Made by a program: the position numbers and the translations under genes. This document shows positions 24,375 to 36,700 of a DNA stretch of 64,000 nucleotides, piece by piece (within the stretch, counting starts at the first letter, position 1; every line of letters starts with the position of its first letter). Source of the DNA: Opisthorchis felineus. Lineage: Eukaryota > Platyhelminthes > Trematoda > Opisthorchiida > Opisthorchiidae. Where the stretch lies: NCBI GenBank assembly GCA_004794785.1, contig SJOL01007351.1, positions 1,560,627 through 1,624,626 on the forward strand. Direction: 5' to 3'. The notes under the pieces are model-generated. The model ran no database searches and was not told where the DNA came from. It was given only the letters and a program-made list of their open reading frames with translations.

Positions 24375-27300
24375 CTACAACAGTACACAGGGGGATAACT
24401 CGAACCCTATCATGGAAACAGAGTCACACTGACAGCACCCAGACTTTTCGTAATCACTTGCATAGTCCTCTGCCGGGTCAAAGGCTGACCGCCTCTCTGC
24501 TTGCGTCACTCTGAACTCGACACGGAAGCACCACTCTTTTCGATAGACAATGATTCCGCACGTGCAATACACGACCGAACCAGCTTTTGTTGCTGGACAC
24601 ATTCGTAGTTTGAAGTCCCTGTTGCACAACCGGAGATTTGATTTCCAATTGTTTCGTTGAGGTTCGTTGGCATCAGCCATGGTTCTGAGACAGCGGTTAT
24701 CGAAAACCTGAGAACGTCTCAGTTCCACTGCTCATAGGAGCCACGCCTCACTACCGTACAAAACAGCTCGTTCTATGGTCTGAGTTACACGCCCCCGAGA
24801 TTCAGGAATATGCCGCTTTGCCACCATAGGTGTCTCAAATGAACAGACTCGATCCGAGCCATCGAGATTCCTCCACTGATCTCATCCATCAAACCACAAT
24901 CCAAGTTTATAAGAATTACGACTTTGGACCGTAACTGGTATGCCCAGGAGCGCAAACTTACATTTTTTGGGTGCGAAGCTCATGCAAAAGACGGGAAATC
25001 TTTGGCCAGATCATCCAAAAACTCTTCGCAAATAATAACGATGTTGTCTGCATATTCTAGATCGAGAAGGTTTTCGTCAACAGATATTAGAGTGCCAGGG
25101 TATCGAATACCCTCTAGTTTTCGGCTCATTATCCCGTCGATCATGCAACTGAATATGACCCGAGAGAGTGGGTATCCTTTGCGGACAACACTTTTGGTAC
25201 GGGAGCTTTTGGAGAGCTCTTCGTATACACTCACACGCCACCAAGTCTCGGAATACAAGGAATTTATCATATCGACGAACTTCCGAAACACTCCTTACCG
25301 AGCAAACGCGCTAAGGAGAGCAGAATGGTCAACGTACGACGGGAAACTAGGAACACCAAAATTGCGGGTCGCTTATACATAGGGCGTTATTCTAGCACGT
25401 GATAGAGTGTAAACATGTGGTCAACGCAACCCACACCCGCTTGTTGCTCTGAAAGTGATGCCTCACAGACCGTCATAAAGCGATCAGGGACAAGAGACCA
25501 CAAAAGTCTCGTTACGACTGGAGTCAAGCCGATCCCTGTGATTGCCGAATTCATCACGGACTCCTTTTTGAAAATGGGCACTATCACCGATTCCCCTCAG
25601 CTGTCAGGGCCAAACTCCTTTCCCCAGCTGGTGACAAATAAATCAGACAAACTCTGACTGAGGACTTCACTACCATCCTTGAATAACACCGGTGGGGGGT
25701 CAACTGGACCAGGAGCTCGCTGGCGCTTGGGAGGTGTACAGCCTTAAACCTCCGGGACAGTGAGGGGTTTCAGGTTCACCGTACACGTTTATAGCGTAGC
25801 TAGAGAATCCACCCGAGTGGTAGCATCTGGCCACAAAAATTTTTGTTGAAAATCCTCGATCCATGGATCGAGTTGTCCCTCTTTACTGGAGATGGCCCCG
25901 CCAGTTTGGTCCTGGATGGTTTCACTTATAGGCGGCTTTCGGGGAACGTAGCAATGATCAGCCAAAATAGTCATCAAGCATTCCTCGCGTTTTCCATTTC
26001 CTTAGCCTTCCGTGTCCAATAGGCCTCACGCTAATTTTCACTAGACACATGATAATTCACCGAGTTGAACTATTTTCGGGACCGGCGGAACATTCGTCCG
26101 AGGTCCAAAGAGTGACACATTTTTGCCTGATATCGTGTTTGAGTGAAGCTGGCCATGCCGTGCCGCAGTCAGAACTCCCGGCAATGTGCCAAAATGTGGC
26201 GATCTCGCTCCAGTTCACATTTACATCGGACGTGAAGCGACTGGAGGACAGTTCACAAGGTGGTTCTGGTAAATCCGTTTAGCTTCGGGATTTGTGAGTC
26301 TTTCAGCTGCTTTGCAACTTGTCTGTCGTTTGCGCGGCCTTGAAAAGCGAAGATAGAACCAACGCCGTACGAGCGCATAGTCAGAACCCACGTAAATGTT
26401 CCAAGAGGAGTGACAGTTGGTTATTGGTCCACGCAGTCGGTGACTGATGGAGAAATGATCAATCTGGGTCAGTCGTTGGCGATCATTACTGCATAAAACA
26501 GTCTGCCGTCAGCATGCCTCTGAAGCAGATGTCCGCCGTTGTCCGTACCTACCGAGTCTGAACCAAGTCGACCATCCGAATAAGTTTCAGACGCGCTAAG
26601 TCTGCCCACTTGTGCACTCATATCTTCGGCGACCACAATGGGACTTCAGCTTTCAACATGCCACAACAAGACCCTCAAGGCGTCATGAAAAATTTGTCTT
26701 TGATGGTGCCAGAGGTACAGTTGGTTGGGGCACAATCAGGTACGATAAGCAGAAAGTGATCGACTTCCCGCTTGTAAGATTCTTTCGCGAACGTGGCCAC
26801 ATGAACTGCACAAAGGCGACTATCGACAGGCATCCGGTCAAGCAAATGTCTTTCCGATCACTGACTTAGAACAACGTCGACTGCTGCACAGCTGGCCGTA
26901 ACCGGAAGCGAGAGACAATGATGGGGCAGTAGACTCAAAGTGTGCGCTTGGATCTTGAATTATTGTTTCCGACATGTAGCATGTACCAGTTTCAAGCAGG
27001 TCCAATGTATGAGCAACGGAAGTTTGTTGTTCTGTTTGTTTCAGAATGTGAACATAAAAAACAGCCAGAAAAACCGGGCGTCGAGGCTTGAAGATTGATT
27101 CTGATGTGTCTCAGGCTGTTGGCGCCTGCTGATGCGTAGATGTCGAGGCCAACACCGATACAAGAGTAATAGGATCGTTATTTCTAACGAATGGGCCTAC
27201 AAATAGAGTATTATTACTGGAGTGGGGAGAGAGACGAAAAAGATTGCAAAAGAGGAAAAAGGGAGACTTCGGAAGTAGCCTGTTTTCGCTTACCCGCAAG

Positions 27301-27480
27301 TAAGGCGATCCAACTGATGACAAAGGGACGGTCGGTTTGGCACGAGATTATTTCTTGTTTTGGGGATAATGGTTGTATCCAGGCTGGAATATTTCCAGGG
27401 CGCCCGAAGCTGGACAGGAGGACTGTTAGGGCACTTGATCAAAACGTTTGATTCAAGAGCCTGACCACTAGGTGGCGGCG
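24375..27480 (-). mobile_element. Degenerate RTE retrotransposon copy 3
   Basis: This minus-strand copy, read from high to low coordinates, aligns with the full element. 27480-27280 matches the N-terminal region (the antisense of 53820-54030 shows the same homology). 26800-26290 is the endonuclease, with AEDMSAQVGRLSASE, TDNGGHLLQRHADGRLF, QIDHFSISHRLRG and VGSDYALVRR. 25977-25790 is the linker, with KPPISETIQDQTGGAISSKE. 25587-25390 is the RT start, with MIVPIFKKESVM and GCVDHMFTLYHVLE. 25291-24980 holds motif B and then LEYADNIVIICEEFLDDLAK, with YADN at motif C. 24728-24375 is the C-terminus, with VFDNRCLRTMADA. There are multiple frameshifts and stops and no clear target-site duplication. 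Plus-strand frames here are shadows. Confidence 0.85.
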
Positions 27481-28149
27481 TTCGGCGGGAAATACCAGTG
27501 CAAGGCACGTCAGGAAACAAATCGCCACACGTAGTATGAGACTCTGCAGGTGTCACACGGACACCCCCAGTAAAGCTCAGTTGGCCACGGATGCGCATAA
27601 ACCATCACGCCACGATGACGCCTAGCCTCATCGTGACTGACTGTTCACAAGATTCAAGTTTAAGATGGCCCTCGAGACTGCAGCTGACTCCCAATAGGAA
27701 AGAAGCGCTTGTGCGACGCTCCTCAACATCCACAATCCACACAATGGAACCACGTCCCCGAATGTTGTTTGTGATTTTCATAAATATTCCTCGAGCATGG
27801 ATGGGATTATCCGAATGGACTCAACTATCCTGTCTTTCTTATCAGCTCTTGTCCACATGAGGTATTGTTTTCCAGGACTCTATGGTGTCCTACCTATTGA
27901 CGAAGAACTGCGTATCTGTCATGTATAAGATTCAATCCAAAACACTGAGCTGAAAGTACTTACTGCATTCGGCATCTTACCCTATAGAAAAGACCAACAA
28001 TGAGTGGAATGCTCTCTAACTGAAGAAGCAGGGACCCCAACACACTGAACAATGACGTCATTGAACGTGCATCATACCTGTCACTATCATGACTAGAAGG
28101 ACTGACTCGCCATTTGATGGTTACGAAAGCGCTGTCAAGTTTGAATAAA

Positions 28150-28330
28150 TGTGTGCACTGGTTGAAGAATCACGTGCAGCGAGTGATCAATACAAGCGCG
28201 ATTACCTTGGTATCCACTAGCTGCGCTCTCAGAAGAAGTGCCTCTCGCCTTTTCAGCACAGATTGGCTTCGCTGACAGGATGAAATATCTGTTGAGTACT
28301 ACCAAAGCTCCTCAACTTACCATGTATCAA
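28150..28330 (+). mobile_element. SINE-like element, family B, 3' part
   Basis: CTTTTCAGCACAGATTGGCT, then CTGACAGGATGAAAT, and ACCAAAGCTCCTCA match the 3' part of the copy 300 bases downstream in the same orientation. The 5' part is not convincing. Confidence 0.5.
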
Positions 28331-28424
28331 TAAACAGCTCAGAGGAAGGACAATTTCACTGGATGTGTAAAATTTCCTCCTGAGAAGCCACTTGAGGAGT
28401 CAGTCCATACATGACCACGTGATA

Positions 28425-28670
28425 TGGTTTCCGTTATTAGAGGATAAGTGGTGCTATGTCCTGCCGAAGTGAGAGCTAATCACACCGCTTATCAGCCGCT
28501 CGTGGCCAAACGATTAAGTTGTTGGTTCGAAAGTCAGTTTCGTGAGATGTTCACTGCTGATGATTCTCAACAAGCTGTAAAAAGCTGTACAGTGCTTCTC
28601 AGCTTTTCAGCATAGAATGGATTTACTGACAGGATGAAATCTCTGATAAATGTTACCAGATCTCCTCACA
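28425..28670 (+). mobile_element. SINE-like element, family B, best copy
   Basis: CCGCTCGTGGCCAAACGATT (box A-like) is followed by TTGGTTCGAAAGTC (box B-like). The 3' body contains TGCTGATGATTCTCAACAAG and CTTTTCAGCATAGAATGGAT, then CTGACAGGATGAAATCTCTG. This copy serves as the reference for family B in this window. Confidence 0.6.
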
Positions 28671-31570
28671 GCACCATGAAAGAAGAAACCTTGGTCCATC
28701 CGAACCACTGCCAACTACTGGATGGACCTAGTTGGAAACAACCGCTTTCATTTCTGCACCAGAATAACGTATTACGTATCGTGGGACAAGGGGAACGCCC
28801 ACATCGGTCGGCAGATTATCCAGGGTATTCCCGAGAGCCCAAAGTATATGAACTAGGCTAGAAATAGGTGAACCGCTAAAGACGCTTATCCACGACTGCC
28901 CAAACGTCAGCATATCATTTTGACTGGATTTTTTCATCCAGCACCACTAGAAGCACGGAGTTGCGACAGTCGCTCTTGACATATCGGCTTTAGCACACAA
29001 CTAATTGGAAGAAATAAAGCATTCACGGGGGTGGTGTTCTCACAGTTCAGTTACATCTGTAGGTTGTACACTACTGGTGAAAGGAGGAAAGTCCTTCGCC
29101 GCTAAGTCGTCCATTAGCAAACACCAACTAAGCAGTTACAAGCTATTGGACAGGAAAGTAAACGTCTCATATGCACATAGCTCTTAAAAACTGAACATTC
29201 TCACGCGTCTTCTTGAAGTTCCATGAATATTAATCGAATATTACATAGCTGTAAACGAATACTGCAAGGCCGTTTCATAAGTTCCGTAATAAACTTCACC
29301 TTCCATTAGACGCGGGGCGGAGCTTCGACACAACCACAGACTGCTCGGATGTCTCATCAGTAGTATACACCGCTACACTGGTATTATACCACAAGCCGAT
29401 TAAAGTACGACGGTACACGTTTCATTGCTATAAAACCAGAAGGGAACAATACCTCACCTTCTGGTGCGTGGGGGATTCGTACCGGAGCATATGTGTACTT
29501 TTCTAAACGAGGTCTGATGTTTTAGCAGCATTTGATGCTGAACCGCACTAACGATCTGTCTAAATAAGGCTAACTCGAATGCGTTTAGTGATCGTTGATC
29601 CGATGGCAGTTGACCTGTTTCCCAGCTTGGCAGTTTGCTTGCCAAAGTTTCACACCATTCGAGGAGACAACGTCAGTGCGCGGTGGGGTGCAGCCAGATA
29701 GATTTATCAGGGACAAAGTCATCCGTACCGAATATCGCCTCGTCTGTGGCAAAATCCTGGAAGGACATACTGTTTACTTCGTGGAGAACCGTTGACATTC
29801 GGGTCATCTTGGCCATGTCTTAGGTGGAAGAGTTAGTACAACCGCGTTCCACGGAGGGTTGTTGCTCGGTTCTCCCCGTGAAGGTCGACCTTCATCAGGT
29901 CCCTTGCTCAATACAAGCTACTGGTTCCATCTCGCACGACGGAACAACTGGTTCAATGCAGTTCTGTAGTATGTACAGTAGCGCTTACGAAATTCGAGGC
30001 GCAGCACCGCAAGGAAGCCACAAACTACTTAATCGCAATTAGCCACATGGGTTACATGGATCAAATACACATTAAAAATTGTTCCTGGGTAATTTTACCA
30101 TCAAGTACCCTGTCTTGAAAGCTAAAACTTTAACCATTATAAAAAATTGCAACCCACCGAACCAATCGAGGGCAAAAGAGTTGGTAGTGGGAGAAGAGTC
30201 TGAAGAGACCACGAGAGTCTTTGATCAAGTAATGTCCTTCCGAAGAGACCTATGAGCCAATTTCTCCGTAGTATACTCTCTTCAGGGGAACAGCTGTATA
30301 CGGATGAAAAAGCATTCTGTCAACTCCCTGCTGAACGATATTTATTGCAAAAACAGTACTGTCTCCCGTACTGAGTACGTAGTATGATATCGCCAAGGCG
30401 TCCCCATTCGACTGGAGCATGCTATTCAGAATAGCCTATATAAACTGAGCTGCAGCTGAAGAACCGCGGGTTCGATCCTTTCGCAACAGCCTGCAAAACT
30501 GTCATGTTGATAGTTCAACCATTCGTCTGGACCAGGCTTCCTTACACCGTACTAAAATTCATGCGACCCGAGGAAAGCACCATTCAGTATTTATCAGGGT
30601 GCCTGAAGCAAACTCATCTTGAATCGAACTGGTTCGTTATTTGAATTGCCCAATTACATTTTCGTTTTCTCATGCATGAGGTGACGTTCATGAAGCGGCG
30701 ATTTCATCATAGTTGGAAGTTTTCCTACGAAGTGACGACAGTAGGACAATTCAGAAATAGCTCACGGAGCAATCAAGTATAGCAGAAACCCTGTAGATTG
30801 AACATCAAGATATGACATTTTTCGTTAAAATATCGAGCACGGAATTCATTAATTTGCAGTACGAAAAACCCGGACCCTTGCTACTAACTTTCACGGCTGT
30901 ACCCACGTTCTGATATCGCTCTGATATTTTTGGTAGAGGGGCACAAAATCTCACCAGTACACTTTGGCTTGACTGACGTACTACACACGTCAGCAACTAT
31001 GAACGTTTTTCCCGTTATCACCTAGATAAATCAGTGTTACGGATCTTCACATGCCTGACCAGTAGCATAGAGGAACAGCGTAGTCCATGGGACGGAAAGC
31101 GCTGCGTGATTAATGTTGACGAACTATCTGTCTTAATTCCACGAAATCATGAACTCTACCTGCTTCCACAGCCAGTTCACCCACAAAACGAAAAGCATGA
31201 ACTGCCTCTTGTTCTCTGGCGGATTTACGCGAACGACCCGCAAAAAGGCCCAATTTAAGCCAGGTTAAGGTGTGCGCTAGTGACCATATAACTAATCGCT
31301 CCAGTCTAGATCCTGCAATTCGACCACACTTGTTTAGTCCAAGGCGGCGTCTTGGTCACAGCGCTTTCTGCGCATCTACACACTGATAAAAAGACGCGAC
31401 TGGGTGTTTTCGACTTGCGAAGAAGTGCTACGGTTTACTCAGGAATGTTAACTTTTGTTTACGCTATTTTCTGGGAGTAAAACGAAGTATCGATAAGCAA
31501 ACTACTTTGAGGCAAAAAGGCGTGTTTGTGACAGTAACATTTCCCACCTTAGTGGATCGTAGACAGCTAT
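28671..31570. other. No recognisable feature
   Basis: Short frames only, none resembling a known family on either strand. The missing 3' exon of OGDH was sought here without success. Confidence 0.45.
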
Positions 31571-31670
31571 ACACGCCCATGGTCGTTGGCTTGTTCGCTG
31601 AGCTGGGCAATTTGATTGCAAACGTTTCATCACCAATCTAGGTGACATCATCACTGCGTTGTTAGGGAGC
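31571..31670 (-). repeat. Dispersed repeat E with hammerhead-like core
   Basis: The minus strand reads GTGATGATGTCACC, then GGTGATGAAACGTTTGCAAT, then TTGCCCAGCTCAGCGAACAA and CCAACGACCATGG. The first core base is changed (GTGATGA instead of CTGATGA). Confidence 0.7.
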
Positions 31671-32090
31671 ATAATGGTGGTTTGGTGCTTGTGCCCACGC
31701 CCATTCCGGATACATCGCAGACAGACTGTTTTGCTGGAATCCTCGGCCTACCCACGGGAGATGAAAGAGCGTTTAAATAATTGGAAATTCCACATGTTTG
31801 CAGTGCTATTTAGAACATCGGCAGTGACTGACGACACACTAATTGACTCTATGAGAGCAGTCGGTGCCAGTTACCACAAACAAATAAAACTGTCACCACC
31901 TAACGATGCAACAGAATGGTCAAGGCTTCCAACCCTATTTATAGTTGACCAATACACGGATAAAAGAATAAGCCGGGACCGCCCACGTCTGTATACGGAA
32001 AGTGGAGCAGTCGTAGTACCGAAAGGTATCTCAGAGGCTCCAAAGGACTACGTATCCCATCCTGGCCTGGTGGAAACTATAGTAATGTAA
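31659..32090 (+). other. Unrecognised open frame of 143 codons
   Basis: This is among the longest frames outside RTE elements. It begins inside the edge of repeat E and encodes MLGSIMVVWCLCPRPFRIHR through ERLNNWKFHMFAVLF to PGLVETIVM. No domain, signal peptide or membrane segment is clear. Chance, or a remnant of an unrecognised element, are both possible. Confidence 0.2.
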
Positions 32091-32329
32091 TATGGCTAAT
32101 CCAGTAAGCCACGCAAGAGCACATGTGATCTAAATTAGTGTGTTGTTTTGATTGAACAACCCTACCAACACGGTTATAAAATTGCACTGTCCAGCGAAAA
32201 GACTAACCGACATTCACGGTCATTTTCTGAGTGGTGAACATGATCCTTCCCTCTGTAGTGGCCAACACCCGTTGTGACTTAGGCAATCAAATAAATAGCA
32301 GCTCAGATTAACGTCCAAAGAAACTACGA

Positions 32330-32450
32330 CTCTGGAGCAACAGGTAGGTTTCCGGCCAAGAAGAGGTTGTGTAGACCACATCCTCATACTGTCAGATATT
32401 AAAGCAACGGTATATGTACAGGTAGTTCACAATCTTGATGTCCCTTGGTT
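32330..32450 (+). mobile_element. Isolated RTE reverse transcriptase fragment
   Basis: This short stretch reads LEQQVGFRPRRGCVDHILIL, equivalent to ENQAGFRPGRGCIDHIFTLR of the full element. The bases after it (GATATTAAAGCAACGGTATA and on) resemble the matching region of copy 2 near 55815-55850. No further RTE sequence was recognised on either side, so this is an orphan scrap. Confidence 0.7.
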
Positions 32451-33419
32451 CCAATAGTACGCCCGATTCTGCCGATCTAATCAACTTAATATTCTACTCA
32501 ATATCACACTTTTTTGGCATTCACAGAATCCTGGGCGTTTGAGGGTATAGGGGAAGCTATCCAAAGGCTTCTCTAGAAGCGGTGGTGTCTGACAAGAATA
32601 TCCAACCTTTCTGTTTCGGTTTACTTTGGTAACTGATGCTGCAACGATTCGAACGCTGCAGTTTCAAAGCATCCGGCATTCAAATCGCTGTAAGCGAGAG
32701 TCATACCGATTCGGAACATGCAGACTACTTTGTTCATATATTGAACAAGGAAAAGCGTATGCGCTCTTGAGGATGGTGATCAGAGTTACCCCTTTCTTCG
32801 GCATATGCTATGCAAACATGCAGAGCATGCAAACCATGCAGAACATAAGCTCGAATGGGCTCTCCTAGAGAAAGACAACGGAAGTCGCAAGACTCTGCGT
32901 ACTTCGGAGGTTGTATCAGCTTTGACGGTAGTGTGATAAAGCCAGTCTCCGTACTTTTCTAAAAGGCTAGATATGGTTTCGGCCAATCGCAACATTAGGG
33001 GAGTAAAATTGGCATAACCTTTGGTCTCAAGGATTGATGTGACTACAATACATGTTGCTTTATGTGGCTAGGAGGCTTGACCTTTGCGAGTACAGGACGT
33101 CCGGATGGGATAACCGCGACCCTCCCTGTTTGGTTAGAAACGCCGCAAGACATTCCCATGTCGACGGCAATCTCGCTGGCAGTTTCCACGTAGAGTGTGA
33201 ATATTCGGAGGTCAGGACATTTCGGAGGCCTGTGATAAAGCTCTTTTCCTTTATCCATTTGATTCTTCTCTTCAATATAGTGCAATTTTATCAGGAAGGG
33301 CAGCTTTCTGAAGGTAATCTCAGCACGCCCGCAACCTACTGAGACCCTAAAACTCCACCAAAATCTGAATAGGAAAGCCGGTAAGCATCCAGGCCAGTCA
33401 TTCATTCAATCACTTCAGC

Positions 33420-33725
33420 AAAATCCGATGGGTGTTCAGGCACGCCACAGAATCACGACCGAATGTGACCAGCATTCAGGCACGTCATAGAAACACGATC
33501 GATGTTGACGGGTGTTCACTAACGCCTATCAGGCAGCCTGGATCAATGTCAGAAAGTTCCCTTTAAATATCGCGGGGCCGTTGTAACTTTGCACTCGCTT
33601 GTTGCAATAAAGCTGTTGTGTTCCTTGTCGGTGAGTTCTTTTCTGGCACCAGGCACTGGAGTGGGAACAGCAGTCAGATATAGCAAATTTTTATACCACA
33701 CATCCCATTGTTGGCACGGTGACTA
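33420..33725 (+). mobile_element. Possible solo LTR
   Basis: A TATA-like TTTAAATA at 33562, an AATAAA at 33606-33611 followed by GCTGTTGTG, and GTTGGCACGGTGACTAAC at 33710-33727 (shape of an LTR-retrotransposon primer-binding site) suggest an LTR with 40-bp repeats in its U3. No second LTR and no gag or pol sequence was found. The left end is undefined. Confidence 0.35.
33425..33530 (+). repeat. 40-bp tandem repeat, about 2.6 units
   Basis: GGTGTTCAGGCACGCC (33431), AGCATTCAGGCACGTC (33471) and GGTGTTCACTAACGCC (33511) are spaced exactly 40 bases apart, each followed by CA-AGAA-CACGA-CGA-like sequence. Confidence 0.85.
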
Positions 33726-33730
33726 ACCTT

Positions 33731-36700
33731 GATCAAGTTGTCAACTATTTCGCTGTGTCATGTTTGTTGCCGAATAACGCCACACTGCATTCACGTGCCT
33801 GTGGGTCTGGGTGTTCTCTTGTTCAACTGGTGTACGCGACTCATCCAGATGATAAGAAAATGGTACACAGGAATTTTCGACCTCACAAAAGGGAATACTG
33901 TAGATGCGAGACCTAGCTCCTTCTGATCCCTTTAATGGAGGCCATGAGAGTGAGGACGCCACTGTCGGGATTACTTCACTGAGAGTTAGCGTCACCCGGG
34001 TAGAGTTGAAATTGAAGCCTCTTATTAACAATTGCGCCTGTGTGAATAAGCTTCTGTTGATCAGATTGCAGAAAGCCTTGTTTAATTCAATCATTTCAGA
34101 CAGAATTGCTTGGTTATAAATTCGCCTGGAAGTTTCTACTTTCTGTTGAATTGTAATTTCCGCCTAAGCTTGCACACTGTTCTAGTGTTGTCTCCATTCT
34201 TTTAGTAATTAGAGATCAGATATCGGCCAACAGATCCAGTGACAGAAGTGAATCTAACTACTCATCTGAAGTCCACACTGATGGATCATGAGTGGATACG
34301 CTGGTGCATCTGTATTGGCTGCGTTTTTTGACCACAGAAAGCCGTCAGGTGGTTCAACTAACAGTGACGTGGGGTTGACGTTGTGAAGACATAGCTGGTT
34401 GAAGACACGATAACTAAGCCAATTCGCATATTTCTTTGACAAAGCAACCCGATTATTAACATGTCGTAGGAGTTCCGGGCCAAACTCGGCTCGGATCTTG
34501 TTAGACAAATTGAGCACTGTGTGGTCTATAGTATGGAAGGGATTTTTACAATCCTTGCAAAAGCTTGCTCACGACAACCGAAATGTCGGATTTTGACATC
34601 TTATTCCACTAAGCAGTTTTGACTTTAAACTTTCCATATAACTCACAAGAGGGTTATCAGTGATCAGAACAAGAGAACACGTCCGTGCACACAGGAACAG
34701 GGGGAAAAATCTGCCAACCCTAACCAGGTAATTGTCGCCTCATGCATGTGATGCATACGGATGCGTACTGCGTCTGGTAAGGCATTCTGTGCGTTGGTGG
34801 TGGACAGGACCTGACCAGATTTTACAATGCGTGGCCATCGTCGACTGACATGTAACGACGATTAAAGTAAACTTTCTACGGCTCTTCGGCCGTGGAACCG
34901 ACAGGTGCTCTACGAACACCTCGAGCTTATTCAATTGCGGATGTACATGTAAAAATAGTATTTTCGTGCGGAAATTCCTCGTATCCTTGGCAATCCACCT
35001 ACAGCTAATTCGTCTGCTTCCACCCTTCACTACCTTTCGCACACTTTTATTGTTGACGCTTGATCTACCACGTGTCCATCCTTGTCGGCTTGCGTCCATG
35101 CCCACTGTTTTTCGATGTCCACATCGCACCAGCTAGTCCGCCTGACAACCCTGCTCTGTGTATTTTCTCCCTAACCTTATTGACTAACGAATCACGTGTC
35201 CCCCTTTTGGGTGTGACCTTCAACAACGCCTACTTCAATGAGCTCTTGTTCCAGCTCGCTGGCGTCGGGTTCTCCAACCCCATTATTTGGTGCCCAGTTG
35301 CTATCGTTCTCCATAGGTTTGGAAGGTTTCGGTTGGTCATCTGTTTACACCATGTCCTACTTCACAGTACCGCGTTGTATTAGGGACGTTAGGAATGCGC
35401 ATCAACTAACGTCCAGAACGGGTTGTATGACAGATGAGCACAACTGTTCCCACACTAGTGTTATCATCAAAGTCGAACCGATACCTGTCCTACCTCCTAG
35501 CTGTTCAACCGACAGAACTTAAAACCTTGAGCATATATATACCTAACCTCAACAAGGCTGATGGGTATCACTTGCAAATCACAGGAGCAGCTTTTAACAG
35601 CTAATGGGACAGCTGCAAGACTGAATTTGGACCTTACCTGGACAGTTTCCGAGACTCATTCGATTCCAGTTCAGTAGGTTGAATAGATATCTTGATCAGA
35701 AGACTACATAAACACGATGCAGACGCACACCAAGAACGGAAAATGAACTCGTAACCTTTTGCTTACAGGACAATTTTCGTGTTACCTAAGTTCCTGAGTT
35801 CCACGACAGCTCAGTTGGTACAGCGCACACATCACGGGTTTCAGTTCCACCAGCCGTATTTGTAGTTCCGTCTGCACTATGTGTAATTCAGTTCCCAGTG
35901 AAGACGCATCCAATCTTCCAGTCGCCTATATCACTTTAAGTGGTTTTTGGATAGTGTTATCGGTAACTCAAGATTTTTCTCCATCGGAGTGTCAGGAGAT
36001 GAGCTCATCACACACATTGCTACAGTAGCAAACAGTGACTTAACGAAACGTAAATAATCGATGTCGTATTCGAAAGAAAAGAGGACCAAACCAAGATAGT
36101 CTTCTGGAAAAACATGTACTACACAAATGCTGTTTCAAGGGACTGTTTCTGTTGGTGGAAGCGAGCAAAGTGTGAGCCATACAAACCCGAGAAATGACCT
36201 AAGACATAAACGAGTGAGTAGGAATGAACCACCCGGGGGTTTTAGAAGGTAGATGCAGTAGGCAGGCCGAAATCAAATAAGCCAGAAGAGTCGAAACGCA
36301 GTCGAAAGACAGTCACGACGACTGCAGCGTGCAGAAGACAGTAGTTGGGGGGAAGGGAGGATGACAATAGTACGCCTAACACAAGCTGATGTATTCCAAT
36401 CGGCTACAGGGGCGGAAAGCCTTAGCTCACAGTGAGGGCTTGCTTCATAAATAGAGACATTTCCATCAAGTGTGTTGCATTGTGACCTGCGGCAGTAGAA
36501 GCGCTGGTTTGACGGCCAGTGTAACTGTAGGGGAAAAATAAACAAATTCACTGTGATTACCGCTAGTCAATACCGGAACCGGACAGAGAGACGCAGTGCC
36601 AAAGATAAACAAGATAGCGCGACTATACAGCAAAATCAAGCAACCACGGAAAGTCGCCTATAAACTATAGGCCACTGAGTACTGAGCAGTGTACAGGAAA

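Noticed and set aside
24924..25382. 152-codon plus frame
   Set aside because: It is the antisense shadow of the RT region of RTE copy 3, which reads LEYADNIVII on the other strand.
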